The notes: generated by a model from the sequence alone, not told the origin. A stretch of 20,903 nucleotides of DNA from CAZOSF01 sp964582415 (GCA_964582415.1 CAZOSF010000048.1:1-20903); one strand, 5' to 3'; positions 7,068 to 16,027 are shown, numbered from the stretch's first letter. Numbers and translations: made by a program.

Positions 7068-10000
7068 ATGTCAAGAAATAAAGAAAACACAGTACAGAAA
7101 TTCAATAAGATTTCTATCGGTTTGGCTTCTCCAGAGGCTATCTTGGCGGAATCCCGCGGAGAGGTATTAAAACCAGAAACCATCAACTACCGTACGCACA
7201 AGCCAGAGCGTGACGGTCTTTTCTGTGAGCGTATTTTTGGTCCTGTAAAGGATTATGAATGTGCCTGTGGTAAGTATAAACGTATCCGTTACAAAGGAAT
7301 CGTATGTGATCGTTGTGGTGTGGAAGTAACGGAAAAGAAGGTTCGTAGAGACCGTGTAGGGCACATCAACTTGGTAGTACCAGTAGCCCATATTTGGTAT
7401 TTCCGTTCCTTACCAAATAAAATTGGATACCTATTAGGGTTGCCCTCCAAGAAATTGGATATGATCATCTATTACGAGCGTTATGTGGTGATCCAACCGG
7501 GTATTGCAAAAAATGAAGAAGGAGAGCCTGTTGAAAAAATGGATTTCCTTACTGAAGAAGAGTATTTGAATATCTTGGAAACGCTTCCAGCGGAAAACCA
7601 ATATTTGGATGACAATGATCCAAACAAATTCATCGCCAAAATGGGTGCTGAATGTTTGGTGGAATTGCTTCAGCGTATCGATTTGAATGCCCTTTCTTAT
7701 GAATTGCGACACAAGGCCAACAATGAAACCTCCAAACAACGTAAAACAGAGGCGTTGAAGCGTTTGCAGGTAGTGGAATCCTTCCGTGAGGCCGCCTTAA
7801 ACCGTGAAAACAAACCGGAGTGGATGATTATGAAGGTCATCCCTGTAATTCCACCAGAATTGCGTCCTTTGGTGCCATTGGATGGAGGGCGTTTCGCAAC
7901 TTCCGATTTGAACGATTTGTACCGTCGTGTGATTATTCGAAACAACCGTTTGAAGCGTTTGATGGAAATCAAAGCGCCTGAGGTAATCTTGCGTAATGAG
8001 AAGCGTATGCTTCAGGAATCTGTAGATTCTTTGTTTGATAACACCAGAAAATCATCTGCGGTTAAAACAGATAGTAACCGTCCATTGAAATCCCTTTCCG
8101 ATTCTTTGAAAGGTAAGCAAGGACGTTTCCGTCAGAACCTATTGGGTAAACGTGTGGATTATTCTGCTCGTTCGGTAATCGTTGTAGGTCCTGAATTGAA
8201 ATTATACGAATGTGGTCTTCCAAAAGATATGGCGGCTGAACTGTACAAGCCTTTCGTGATTCGTAAGCTGATCGAAAGAGGTATTGTGAAAACCGTTAAA
8301 TCTGCTAAGAAGATTATCGATAAAAAAGAGCCCGTTGTTTGGGACATCCTGGAAAATGTTCTGAAAGGACATCCAGTATTATTGAACCGTGCTCCTACCT
8401 TGCACCGTTTGGGTATTCAAGCCTTCCAGCCGAAACTGATTGAGGGTAAGGCAATCCAATTACACCCATTGGTGTGTACGGCATTTAACGCCGACTTCGA
8501 TGGGGACCAGATGGCGGTGCATTTGCCATTGGGACCAGAAGCGATTTTGGAAGCCCAACTGCTTATGTTGGCCTCCCACAATATCCTAAACCCTGCAAAC
8601 GGATCTCCAATTGCGGTACCGTCTCAGGACATGGTATTGGGGCTTTACTACATGACAAAGTCAAGAAAATCGACTCCAGAACATCCAGTGAAAGGGGAAG
8701 GACTAACGTTCTATTCACCAGAGGAAGTGTTCATTGCCTACAACGAAGGTAAAGTCAATTTGAATGCCGAAATAAAAGTACGTACCAAAGACCTTGATGA
8801 AAACGGGAAATTGGTTACCAAAATTATCGAGACCACTGTAGGTCGGGTAATCTTTAACGATAGCGTGCCAGAAGAGGCTGGTTTTATCAATGAAGTTTTG
8901 ACTAAGAAATCCCTAAGGGATATCATCGGTCGTATCTTGTCGATTACTTCCGTTCCAGTTACTGCAAACTTCCTGGATAACATCAAAGATCAAGGGTATA
9001 AATTCGCCTTCGAAGGAGGGTTGTCCTTCAGCTTAGGGGATATTATTATTCCTGCGGAAAAGCAAACCATGATCGATTCGGCCAATGCCCAAGTAGATGG
9101 TATTATTCAGAACTATAACATGGGATTGATTACCAATAACGAACGTTATAATCAGGTGATCGACATTTGGACTGCCACCAACGCTGAACTTACTGAACTG
9201 TCCATGAAACGTATCCGCGAGGATCAACAAGGATTTAACTCGGTATATATGATGTTGGATTCTGGAGCGAGGGGATCAAAAGAGCAAATCCGTCAGCTTA
9301 CCGGTATGCGTGGTTTGATGGCAAAGCCTAAAAAATCCAACTCCGGTGGTGGTGAAATTATCGAAAACCCAATTCTTTCGAACTTTAAGGAAGGTCTTTC
9401 CATTTTAGAATACTTTATCTCTACGCACGGTGCTCGTAAGGGTCTTGCGGATACGGCTTTGAAAACGGCCGATGCTGGGTACTTGACCCGTCGTTTGGTA
9501 GACGTTTCTCAAGATGTAATCATCAATACAGAGGATTGCGGTACCTTGAGAGGTATTGAGGTAACGGCATTGAAGAAGAATGAAGAGGTTGTGGAATCCT
9601 TATCTGAAAGAATCAAGGGTAGAACTTCCTTGAATGATGTATACCACCCGTTGACCAAAGAGTTGATGGTGGAAGCTGGTGGCCATATTTCCGATGTTAT
9701 CGCAGATCGTATAGAAGCATCTCCAATCGAGACAGTGGAAGTACGCTCGGCCTTAACCTGTGAGGCTAAGAAAGGTATCTGTGCTCAGTGCTACGGACGT
9801 AACCTTTCAACCAACAAGATGGTTCAGATTGGTGAAGCCGTTGGAGTTGTTGCAGCGCAATCGATTGGAGAGCCTGGTACACAGCTTACACTTCGTACCT
9901 TCCACGTAGGGGGTATTGCCGGTAACATTTCTGAAGAGAACAAAATCCTTGCTAAGTTTGATGGTATCATCGAAATAGAGGATTTGAAAACCGTAAAAGG

Positions 10001-11366
10001 AGAAGATGCGGAAGGAAAAGCGGTAGATATCGTTATTTCCCGTACTACTGAAGCTAAGTTGGTAGACGAAAAGACAGGTATTACCCTAAGTAACAATAAC
10101 ATTCCTTATGGTTCCACTTTATTCGTTAAAGACGGAGCAAAAGTGAAGCAGGGAGATGTTATTTGTCAGTGGGATCCTTATAACGGGGTAATCATTTCCG
10201 AATTTGCTGGAAAGATTAAATACGAAAATATCGAGCAAGGGATAACTTATCAGATTGAAATCGACGAACAAACCGGTTTCCAAGAAAAAGTGATCTCAGA
10301 ATCTCGTGACAAACGTAGAATTCCAACCCTTCAAATTTTAGGGGCTAAGGGAGAATTGATTCGTTCCTATAACTTGCCTGTTGGAGCTCACTTGATGGTG
10401 GATGATAACGAAAAGATCAAGGTAGGTAAGATTTTGGTAAAGATTCCACGTAAATCAGCAAAGGCTGGAGATATTACGGGAGGTCTTCCAAGGGTAACCG
10501 AATTGTTCGAAGCCCGTAACCCATCCAACCCTGCAGTGGTAAGTGAAATCGACGGTGTGGTTTCTTTCGGAAAAATCAAACGTGGTAACCGTGAAATCAT
10601 CGTGGAATCCAAATTGGGTGAAGTGAAGAAGTACTTGGTGAAACTTTCCAACCAAATCTTGGTACAGGAAAACGACTATGTACGTGCAGGAAGCCCATTG
10701 TCTGATGGTTCCATCACGCCTGAAGATATCTTGAACATCAAAGGACCATCGGCTGTACAACAGTATCTGGTGAACGAGGTTCAGGAAGTATACCGTCTAC
10801 AAGGGGTGAAAATCAACGATAAGCACTTTGAAGTTGTAGTGCGTCAGATGATGCGTAAAGTTCAGATTGTAGATCCAGGAGATACTTTGTTCCTGGAAAA
10901 CCAATTGGTTCATAAAGATGACTTCATTGAAGAAAACGATAAGATTTTCGGATTGAAGGTTGTAGAGAACAAAGGAGATTCAGAAAACTTGAAAGAAGGT
11001 CAGATCATTACTTTAAGAGAATTAAGGGATGAGAACTCCATTCTACGACGTGAGGATAAAGCGTTGGTAGAAGCTAGGGATGCGGTACCAGCTACTGCAA
11101 CTCCTGTACTTCAAGGAATCACCAGAGCATCACTTCAAACCAAGTCGTTCATTTCTGCTGCTTCCTTCCAGGAAACTACTAAAGTATTGAATGAAGCTGC
11201 GGTAAGTGGTAAGGTAGATGAATTGGAAGGATTGAAGGAAAACGTAATCGTAGGTCATAAGATTCCAGCCGGTACCGGTATGAGAAGATACGATCACATT
11301 ATCGTTGGTTCTAAAGAAGAGCTTGAGGAAATGACCCAAGCAAAACAAGAAGTTAATTTTAACTAA
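7068..11366 (+). CDS. rpoC: DNA-directed RNA polymerase subunit beta'
   Basis: RpoC carries the catalytic Mg2+ site and the clamp of RNA polymerase. The 1432-residue product is complete. The N-terminal zinc-binding domain has C65, C67, C80 and C83. The invariant catalytic motif N-A-D-F-D-G-D spans residues 474-480, with D476, D478 and D480 as the metal ligands. The second zinc site is C824, C898, C905 and C908. The trigger loop G-E-P-G-T-Q-L-T-L-R-T-F-H ends at H946, equivalent to E. coli H936. The gene is full length and unsplit, unlike in cyanobacteria. It lies 84 bases after rpoB and is closed by a strong terminator 12 bases past its stop codon. Confidence 0.99.
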   Translation: MSRNKENTVQKFNKISIGLASPEAILAESRGEVLKPETINYRTHKPERDGLFCERIFGPVKDYECACGKYKRIRYKGIVCDRCGVEVTEKKVRRDRVGHINLVVPVAHIWYFRSLPNKIGYLLGLPSKKLDMIIYYERYVVIQPGIAKNEEGEPVEKMDFLTEEEYLNILETLPAENQYLDDNDPNKFIAKMGAECLVELLQRIDLNALSYELRHKANNETSKQRKTEALKRLQVVESFREAALNRENKPEWMIMKVIPVIPPELRPLVPLDGGRFATSDLNDLYRRVIIRNNRLKRLMEIKAPEVILRNEKRMLQESVDSLFDNTRKSSAVKTDSNRPLKSLSDSLKGKQGRFRQNLLGKRVDYSARSVIVVGPELKLYECGLPKDMAAELYKPFVIRKLIERGIVKTVKSAKKIIDKKEPVVWDILENVLKGHPVLLNRAPTLHRLGIQAFQPKLIEGKAIQLHPLVCTAFNADFDGDQMAVHLPLGPEAILEAQLLMLASHNILNPANGSPIAVPSQDMVLGLYYMTKSRKSTPEHPVKGEGLTFYSPEEVFIAYNEGKVNLNAEIKVRTKDLDENGKLVTKIIETTVGRVIFNDSVPEEAGFINEVLTKKSLRDIIGRILSITSVPVTANFLDNIKDQGYKFAFEGGLSFSLGDIIIPAEKQTMIDSANAQVDGIIQNYNMGLITNNERYNQVIDIWTATNAELTELSMKRIREDQQGFNSVYMMLDSGARGSKEQIRQLTGMRGLMAKPKKSNSGGGEIIENPILSNFKEGLSILEYFISTHGARKGLADTALKTADAGYLTRRLVDVSQDVIINTEDCGTLRGIEVTALKKNEEVVESLSERIKGRTSLNDVYHPLTKELMVEAGGHISDVIADRIEASPIETVEVRSALTCEAKKGICAQCYGRNLSTNKMVQIGEAVGVVAAQSIGEPGTQLTLRTFHVGGIAGNISEENKILAKFDGIIEIEDLKTVKGEDAEGKAVDIVISRTTEAKLVDEKTGITLSNNNIPYGSTLFVKDGAKVKQGDVICQWDPYNGVIISEFAGKIKYENIEQGITYQIEIDEQTGFQEKVISESRDKRRIPTLQILGAKGELIRSYNLPVGAHLMVDDNEKIKVGKILVKIPRKSAKAGDITGGLPRVTELFEARNPSNPAVVSEIDGVVSFGKIKRGNREIIVESKLGEVKKYLVKLSNQILVQENDYVRAGSPLSDGSITPEDILNIKGPSAVQQYLVNEVQEVYRLQGVKINDKHFEVVVRQMMRKVQIVDPGDTLFLENQLVHKDDFIEENDKIFGLKVVENKGDSENLKEGQIITLRELRDENSILRREDKALVEARDAVPATATPVLQGITRASLQTKSFISAASFQETTKVLNEAAVSGKVDELEGLKENVIVGHKIPAGTGMRRYDHIIVGSKEELEEMTQAKQEVNFN

Positions 11367-11378
11367 TATAATTATTGA

Positions 11379-11410
11379 AACTTGCGCTCCTCCGGGGGCG
11401 CAAGTTTTTT
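11379..11410 (+). terminator. Intrinsic terminator after rpoC
   Basis: A 12-bp stem (aacttgcgctcc with ggggcgcaagtt, one T-G pair) closes on a tccg loop and runs into six T residues at 11405-11410. It is the clearest terminator in the window and should end the rpoBC transcript. The DUF3467 gene starts 16 bases later, so its expression would need read-through or a promoter overlapping this region. Confidence 0.85.
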
Positions 11411-11425
11411 AAAAATAAAATAGTC

Positions 11426-11740
11426 ATGGCTGAAGAGAAAAAACCCAAACAAGGACAGATCAACATTCAATTGGATGAAAACATCGCCCAAGGAATTTAT
11501 AGCAACTTGGCTATTATCAATCATTCCCAATCGGAATTTGTGGTAGATTTTGTTACCATTATGCCCGGTGTTCCCAAAAGCAAAGTAAAGGCTCGAATCG
11601 TACTTACCCCACAACACGCCAAACGCTTTTTGAAGGCCTTAAACGATAATGTTGCTCGATTTGAATCGGCTCATGGTGAGATAAAGGATTATCAGCAAGC
11701 TCCTATGCCTATCAATTTTGGACCCACGGGAGAGGCATAA
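11426..11740 (+). CDS. DUF3467 family protein
   Basis: This is a 104-residue soluble protein with no signal peptide, of unknown function. I recognise it as the DUF3467 type that commonly follows rpoC in Bacteroidota. Typical features are the opening M-A-E-E-K-K-P-K-Q-G-Q-I-N-I-Q-L-D, the strand G-I-Y-S-N-L-A-I-I-N-H-S and F-V-V-D-F, and the segment K-A-R-I-V-L-T-P-Q-H-A-K-R-F-L-K-A-L. The reading frame stays open upstream to a TTG at 11375, but that would place 17 extra residues across the rpoC terminator, so I take the ATG at 11426. The linkage suggests a role tied to transcription, but nothing in the sequence shows it. Confidence 0.8.
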   Translation: MAEEKKPKQGQINIQLDENIAQGIYSNLAIINHSQSEFVVDFVTIMPGVPKSKVKARIVLTPQHAKRFLKALNDNVARFESAHGEIKDYQQAPMPINFGPTGEA

Positions 11741-11975
11741 AATACAGTAGGGTTGGGCCTTAAGGTATGTTAAATGGAAAATTTTAATATACTGAAAACC
11801 AATTATATAAAAATAATTCCTACATTTGTCTTACATATTGCGTCTACTAACTGACATGTCCATCCCCATTTAGTACCCGCTTTGGGCCCCATTCCTATCT
11901 GGACATTGTACGAATCTAATTAGTTTTTTTTGGAATAGTAAAACTATTTATGCTCGGTTTAACCAACAACTGAGT
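11741..11975 (+). other. Intergenic leader upstream of the secreted triad
   Basis: This 235-base stretch has no convincing gene. It holds a promoter-like box at 11821-11828 and a 7-bp long-range stem (atgtcca at 11856-11862 with tggacat at 11900-11906). The sequence enclosed by that stem can itself form a small ccc/ggg hairpin. A run of eight T residues lies at 11924-11931. If transcription starts near 11835, the mRNA leader would be about 140 nt, long for this group. Confidence 0.5.
11821..11828 (+). promoter_or_regulatory. Bacteroidota -7 box upstream of the triad
   Basis: The sequence tacatttg is an exact match to TAnnTTTG, the -7 element of the primary Bacteroidota sigma factor. No TTG is present about 19 bases upstream, so the -33 element is missing or degenerate. 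It lies 148 bases before the first gene of the secreted triad. Confidence 0.4.
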
Positions 11976-12746
11976 ATGGGAAAAGTAGTTGTACTTTTTT
12001 TGACATGTCTATCATGGAGTACCTGGGCTCAAGTAGGAATTAATACTACCGATCCACAGGAGCAACTTCATATTTCTTCAACGACTGGAACCTTGCGTGT
12101 TGAAAGCTTGAATGCTACCAACAGCATTTATAATGGTGGGGATATCGACAATGATGGAGAGATGTCCGATAATACCTATCCCCTGTACGTCGACGAATTC
12201 GGGGATTTCACGTTAGAATTAAAAGTATTGTTGAACTCTGAAGCTACGGATGCCTTGGACGACACTTCGTTGCCCAATAGCTCGGTGGAATTGTTGGGCA
12301 CAGACAATGACGGCGTCGCTACTACGGTGATTAAATCATATACAATCACTCTTAATCGCCCCACCCTTTTAGAAGCCAAATATGCCATTAGCCACACTAT
12401 TTACAAGGATAATACCTATACAATAATAGACGATTTGTTGGCCAGACGAGTCACGAACTATATTAAGGTAAGTCCGGATCCAGATACCAGTGATGGTATT
12501 GCCAATAGAAAATATGGTCCCAGTTCCAAGTCCTATACTAGCGGTTCCCTAAATAGTGTCGACGGGCCATTCTATAATGGGCATACTGTTTATATACGAT
12601 TTGAACAAGCGGGTACCTACACCATCGATATCGTTGGTGAAGTATCTTCCAATGTAAAATGGTCGGGTGCCACAGGAACACAGTCGCGCCCAACATATGT
12701 AGAGTTTGCAGTAGCTGAAGATTTTTTGTTTTTCAGATTGCATTAG
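11976..12746 (+). CDS. Secreted protein, Q-V-G-I-x-T-T head (paralogue 1)
   Basis: This is a 256-residue exported protein of unknown function and the first of three tandem paralogues. The signal peptide covers residues 1-18 (cleavage T-W-A|Q). The mature head reads Q-V-G-I-N-T-T-D-P-Q-E-Q-L-H-I, a pattern seen at the start of many Bacteroidota surface proteins. Blocks shared with the two following genes are R-V-E-S-L-N-A-T-N (41-49), Y-V-D-E-F-G-D-F-T-L (71-80), L-L-E-A-K-Y about midway, and the final strand E-D-F-L-F-F-R-L. A D-N-D-G-rich stretch at 56-61 could bind calcium. No cysteine occurs after the signal peptide, and I see no peptidase S74 chaperone domain or type IX sorting domain. 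The next gene begins 14 bases later, so the two are likely co-transcribed. Confidence 0.85.
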   Translation: MGKVVVLFLTCLSWSTWAQVGINTTDPQEQLHISSTTGTLRVESLNATNSIYNGGDIDNDGEMSDNTYPLYVDEFGDFTLELKVLLNSEATDALDDTSLPNSSVELLGTDNDGVATTVIKSYTITLNRPTLLEAKYAISHTIYKDNTYTIIDDLLARRVTNYIKVSPDPDTSDGIANRKYGPSSKSYTSGSLNSVDGPFYNGHTVYIRFEQAGTYTIDIVGEVSSNVKWSGATGTQSRPTYVEFAVAEDFLFFRLH

Positions 12747-12760
12747 TTAAAGAACGAAAA

Positions 12761-13534
12761 ATGAAGTTGATAGCTTGTATAGTACTAATTATTGTATGCA
12801 GCATTGGTACTGCCCAAGTCGGTATTGGAACAACCGAACCCCAGCAGGAATTGCATATTGCTGGAGAGAACGCTACGATTCGTATAGAAAGTTTGGATGC
12901 GATAAATAGTCCAGTCTACAATGATGGGGTCAAGTTGTCACCAGCTTTTGTTGACGGTGAAGGAAATCTTTCGTTATATGGAAGTGCAGGATCGGGAATT
13001 GAACCCCTCAATTTTCTAATTCAGGTGCCCAATTTTATCCCTGACAATCCTTATGGATTCTCAGATCCTTATGATATCACCGGAACGGTGATCAATAATA
13101 CGACTTCGCAGTCGGATGTCTCGCAAATTATAGGGGCTGTATCAGTGGTAGTGCCCAAAACGGCACTTTTGGAAGTAAAATACGGGGTAACCACTTATGT
13201 GCGGGGCAGTGATATGACACAATCACCGCCATGGTTGGAACCAACCCCTGGGGAATCGATACAGATTGGTATCTATTTCTTGGTGGATATTGATAGTGAT
13301 GGTTTATCAGGAAGTGAACTCACGGATAAATATGGCATTAAAGGACTATACTATGAATCCAATAATGGCGGAATACCCGGCCATCCCTACATGAATGGTC
13401 AAGGGTATATGAAACTACCAGCCGGTACCCACACCTTCTACTTTTATGGAAGGGTAAAAGATTATTACGGTAGTTATACAAGTGTGGGTTTTGGTGGGGC
13501 GGAGGATTTTTTGAAAATCAGGATTTTCGAATGA
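12761..13534 (+). CDS. Secreted protein, Q-V-G-I-x-T-T head (paralogue 2)
   Basis: This 257-residue exported protein is paralogous to its neighbours on both sides; its function is unknown. The signal peptide ends at residue 18 (I-G-T-A|Q). The shared blocks are Q-V-G-I-G-T-T-E-P-Q, R-I-E-S-L-D-A (41-47), F-V-D-G-E-G-N-L-S-L, A-L-L-E-V-K-Y, and the closing A-E-D-F-L-K-I-R-I-F-E. Near the C-terminus it has Y-M-K-L-P-A-G-T-H-T-F-Y-F-Y, which aligns with Y-V-K-L-P-P-G-T in paralogue 3. A D-I-D-S-D-G segment resembles a calcium-binding loop. The middle third shows little similarity to the other two. Its last four bases overlap the start of paralogue 3 (ATGA), which implies translational coupling. 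Confidence 0.85.
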   Translation: MKLIACIVLIIVCSIGTAQVGIGTTEPQQELHIAGENATIRIESLDAINSPVYNDGVKLSPAFVDGEGNLSLYGSAGSGIEPLNFLIQVPNFIPDNPYGFSDPYDITGTVINNTTSQSDVSQIIGAVSVVVPKTALLEVKYGVTTYVRGSDMTQSPPWLEPTPGESIQIGIYFLVDIDSDGLSGSELTDKYGIKGLYYESNNGGIPGHPYMNGQGYMKLPAGTHTFYFYGRVKDYYGSYTSVGFGGAEDFLKIRIFE

Positions 13535-14412
13535 ATGTGATGAAAAGAAAAATCTATATCTCAGTATTGATTTGCCAAATGATGTTCCTTACACATGTAG
13601 CACAAGTTGGCATAAATACGACTAATCCACAAGAACTGGTGCATGTGGCTGGAGCCACAGAAAATGTTCGGGTGGAAGGTTTGGATGCGTCGAACAACAT
13701 AGATAATCTAGGTCCGGATAGTACTACGAGAGTCTTTGTAGATGCTCAAGGAAATCTGGTTTTGGGAGCGCTAGATGATAATGCTAATTTATTCATCGAC
13801 TATGGCAACTATTTGAATGACGCGGAAACACCGGTTAGCATGGTCGTTCAGACAGGTACGGGACTGGGATATTCTCCTGTAGCCGAACCCATTGATTGGC
13901 CTGGATGTGTATTCACTTTAACGCAAAATGCTATATTGGAAGTGAACTATACCGTATCCTGGTCAATTTACGATGCTCAGTCACTGGTAAAAAAGCGACT
14001 CTTTGATAACCAAGCTAGGGTTATTCATACCGGGGTTTATTTCATTGAAGTAAACGATATGGCCGATCCCTATAAACCCACGAACACACCGGTCATATAC
14101 GATGCCGATGGAAATTACATCAATGGGCAACCTTGGTGCATAAATCCAACATCATCTGAATCCAATTGTGGCGATTGGGCAGGTCTTATAGCTTTAAATG
14201 GTCAATACTATTCCAATAATAACAGTGAGGTTGGAGAATATAGAGATCTTCAAACCACGGGTTCCGATTATGTGAAGCTACCCCCTGGAACGTATGCAGC
14301 TCTATTCGCCTGTAAGCTCGAAGTAGAATCAACGGTTGGTACCGGTGCCGCAAAGCTTTGGTTAGGATCCGGTCAAGATGAATTGCAAATTCGTATCTAT
14401 TACTACGATTAA
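13531..14412 (+). CDS. Secreted protein, Q-V-G-I-x-T-T head (paralogue 3)
   Basis: This 293-residue exported protein is the longest of the triad; its function is unknown. The signal peptide ends at residue 24 (T-H-V-A|Q). The start could equally be the ATG at 13540 (M-K-R-K), which gives a more usual signal peptide; I keep 13531 because it makes the ATGA overlap with the previous gene. The shared blocks are Q-V-G-I-N-T-T-N-P-Q, R-V-E-G-L-D-A-S-N, F-V-D-A-Q-G-N-L-V-L, A-I-L-E-V-N-Y, Y-V-K-L-P-P-G-T and a terminal D-E-L-Q-I-R-I. It differs by an insertion in the second half containing cysteines (W-C-I-N-P-T-S and S-N-C-G-D-W) that may form a disulfide. Its stop codon overlaps the stop codon of the convergent prfC. 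Confidence 0.85.
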   Translation: MNVMKRKIYISVLICQMMFLTHVAQVGINTTNPQELVHVAGATENVRVEGLDASNNIDNLGPDSTTRVFVDAQGNLVLGALDDNANLFIDYGNYLNDAETPVSMVVQTGTGLGYSPVAEPIDWPGCVFTLTQNAILEVNYTVSWSIYDAQSLVKKRLFDNQARVIHTGVYFIEVNDMADPYKPTNTPVIYDADGNYINGQPWCINPTSSESNCGDWAGLIALNGQYYSNNNSEVGEYRDLQTTGSDYVKLPPGTYAALFACKLEVESTVGTGAAKLWLGSGQDELQIRIYYYD

Positions 14413-16007
14413 CCTACCTTTTCAAACTCACTTACAAAATGAAAATGCACCGATGGATATTTTTGTTGTGTCATTTGCAAGGTAAATGCGGAATCTGCTA
14501 AGAATACTAATTGCCCTCTCTTATCTTTGGCAAGGTATTTCGATTTAACCCTCAAAAAGTCTTTAAATTCTTCACTTTTTGGATCCTTTGGGTCTACCCA
14601 ACAAGCTTTATGAACATTCAAGGCCTCGTAAGAACACTTTGCCCCGTACTCGTGCTCCAATCGGTATTGTATCACTTCAAACTGGAGGGCACCCACTGTT
14701 CCAATAACTTTCCTGCCGTTCAATTCCAGAGTAAATAACTGAGCAACTCCCTCGTCCATCAACTGATCAATACCCTTTTCCAGTTGCTTGCTTTTCATGG
14801 GGTCTGCATTGTTGATATATTTAAAATGCTCGGGAGAAAAGCTTGGTATGCCTTTGTACTGCATGATTTCCCCTTCGGTCAAGGTGTCGCCAATCTTGAA
14901 GTTTCCGGTATCATGTAGTCCCACAATATCACCGGGATAAGAAACATCCACCACTTCTTTCTTTTCTGCAAAAAAAGCATTCGGACTGGAAAACTTGAGT
15001 TTCTTCCCATTTCGTACATGAAGATATGGGGTGTTACGCTCAAAAACTCCAGAGACAATTTTCACAAAAGCCAATCGGTCACGATGCTTGGGATCCATAT
15101 TAGCATGAATCTTGAATACAAACCCAGAAAAGTCCTTTTCTTCAGGTTGCACCAAGCGAGTGTCGCTTTGCTTAGGACGCGGCGATGGGGCAATCTCAAT
15201 AAAACAATCCAATAGTTCTCTAACCCCAAAGTTGTTGAGGGCCGAACCAAAAAACACGGGTTGAAGATCCCCTTGAACATAGGCCTCCCTATCAAAATCT
15301 GGATACACCTCGTGCACCAATTCGATCTCTCCCCGTAAGGTTGTTGCTGCTTTTTCACCTACAAGGGCGTCCAATTCATCCGAATCTAAATCTTTTATCT
15401 CAATGGTTTCTTCGATATTCTTTCGGCTATCACCACTGAACAGATTTACGTTCTTTTCCCATAAATTGTAGATACCCTTGAAATCGTACCCCATACCTAT
15501 GGGAAAGGAGAGGGGTGTAACCCGCAGTTGCAATTTCTGTTCGATTTCGTCCAGAAGATCAAATGCATCCTTACCTTCACGGTCTAGTTTGTTGATGAAA
15601 ACGATGATTGGGATTTTTCGCATTCTACAAACCTCTACCAGTTTCTCTGTTTGTTCTTCCACCCCTTTTGCTACATCGATTACAACAATAACACTATCTA
15701 CTGCCGTAAGGGTTCTATAGGTGTCCTCTGCAAAATCTTTGTGTCCAGGAGTATCTAATATGTTGATCTTTAATTTTTTATATTCAAAAGCCAAAACAGA
15801 AGTAGCCACAGAAATTCCGCGCTGACGTTCTATTTCCATAAAGTCACTCGTGGCTCCTTTTTTGATTTTGTTGCTTTTCACCGCACCAGCCTCCTGAATG
15901 GCACCACCAAATAGCAATAATTTTTCGGTTAAGGTTGTTTTACCCGCATCTGGGTGGGAAATAATTCCAAAAGTTTTCCTTCTAGCGATCTCCTTGAGCA
16001 AGGACAT
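14409..16007 (-). CDS. prfC: Peptide chain release factor 3 (RF3)
   Basis: RF3 is the translational GTPase that recycles RF1/RF2 from the ribosome after peptide release. The 532-residue product, read on the minus strand, shows every GTPase motif: G1 H-P-D-A-G-K-T-T at residues 18-25, G2 Q-R-G-I-S-V-A-T-S at 62-70, G3 D-T-P-G-H at 85-89, and G4 N-K-L-D at 139-142. The G1 form S-H-P-D-A-G-K-T and the R-Q-R-G-I-S-V pattern separate RF3 from EF-G and from tetracycline-protection proteins. The C-terminal part has the RF3 segment G-A-L-Q-F-E-V. Length is normal (E. coli 529). A promoter box lies 21 bases upstream of the ATG. The 3' end collides head-on with the secreted triad with no spacer. Confidence 0.97.
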   Translation of the reverse strand: MSLLKEIARRKTFGIISHPDAGKTTLTEKLLLFGGAIQEAGAVKSNKIKKGATSDFMEIERQRGISVATSVLAFEYKKLKINILDTPGHKDFAEDTYRTLTAVDSVIVVIDVAKGVEEQTEKLVEVCRMRKIPIIVFINKLDREGKDAFDLLDEIEQKLQLRVTPLSFPIGMGYDFKGIYNLWEKNVNLFSGDSRKNIEETIEIKDLDSDELDALVGEKAATTLRGEIELVHEVYPDFDREAYVQGDLQPVFFGSALNNFGVRELLDCFIEIAPSPRPKQSDTRLVQPEEKDFSGFVFKIHANMDPKHRDRLAFVKIVSGVFERNTPYLHVRNGKKLKFSSPNAFFAEKKEVVDVSYPGDIVGLHDTGNFKIGDTLTEGEIMQYKGIPSFSPEHFKYINNADPMKSKQLEKGIDQLMDEGVAQLFTLELNGRKVIGTVGALQFEVIQYRLEHEYGAKCSYEALNVHKACWVDPKDPKSEEFKDFLRVKSKYLAKDKRGQLVFLADSAFTLQMTQQKYPSVHFHFVSEFEKVG

Positions 16008-16027
16008 AGTGTATTCGATTTAGGGCG

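Noticed and set aside
11375..11425. Upstream TTG start extending the DUF3467 gene by 17 residues
   Set aside because: The extension is translated from the rpoC terminator hairpin. The ATG at 11426 starts with a typical M-A-E-E-K-K sequence.
11774..11854. 26-codon frame (M-E-N-F-N-I-L-K and on) in the gap before the triad
   Set aside because: It is short and A/T-rich, overlaps the predicted -7 box and shows no recognisable feature.
11976..14412. Phage tail-fibre origin for the Q-V-G-I-x-T-T proteins
   Set aside because: The head pattern also occurs in tail fibres, but each protein has a signal peptide and no phage genes are nearby.
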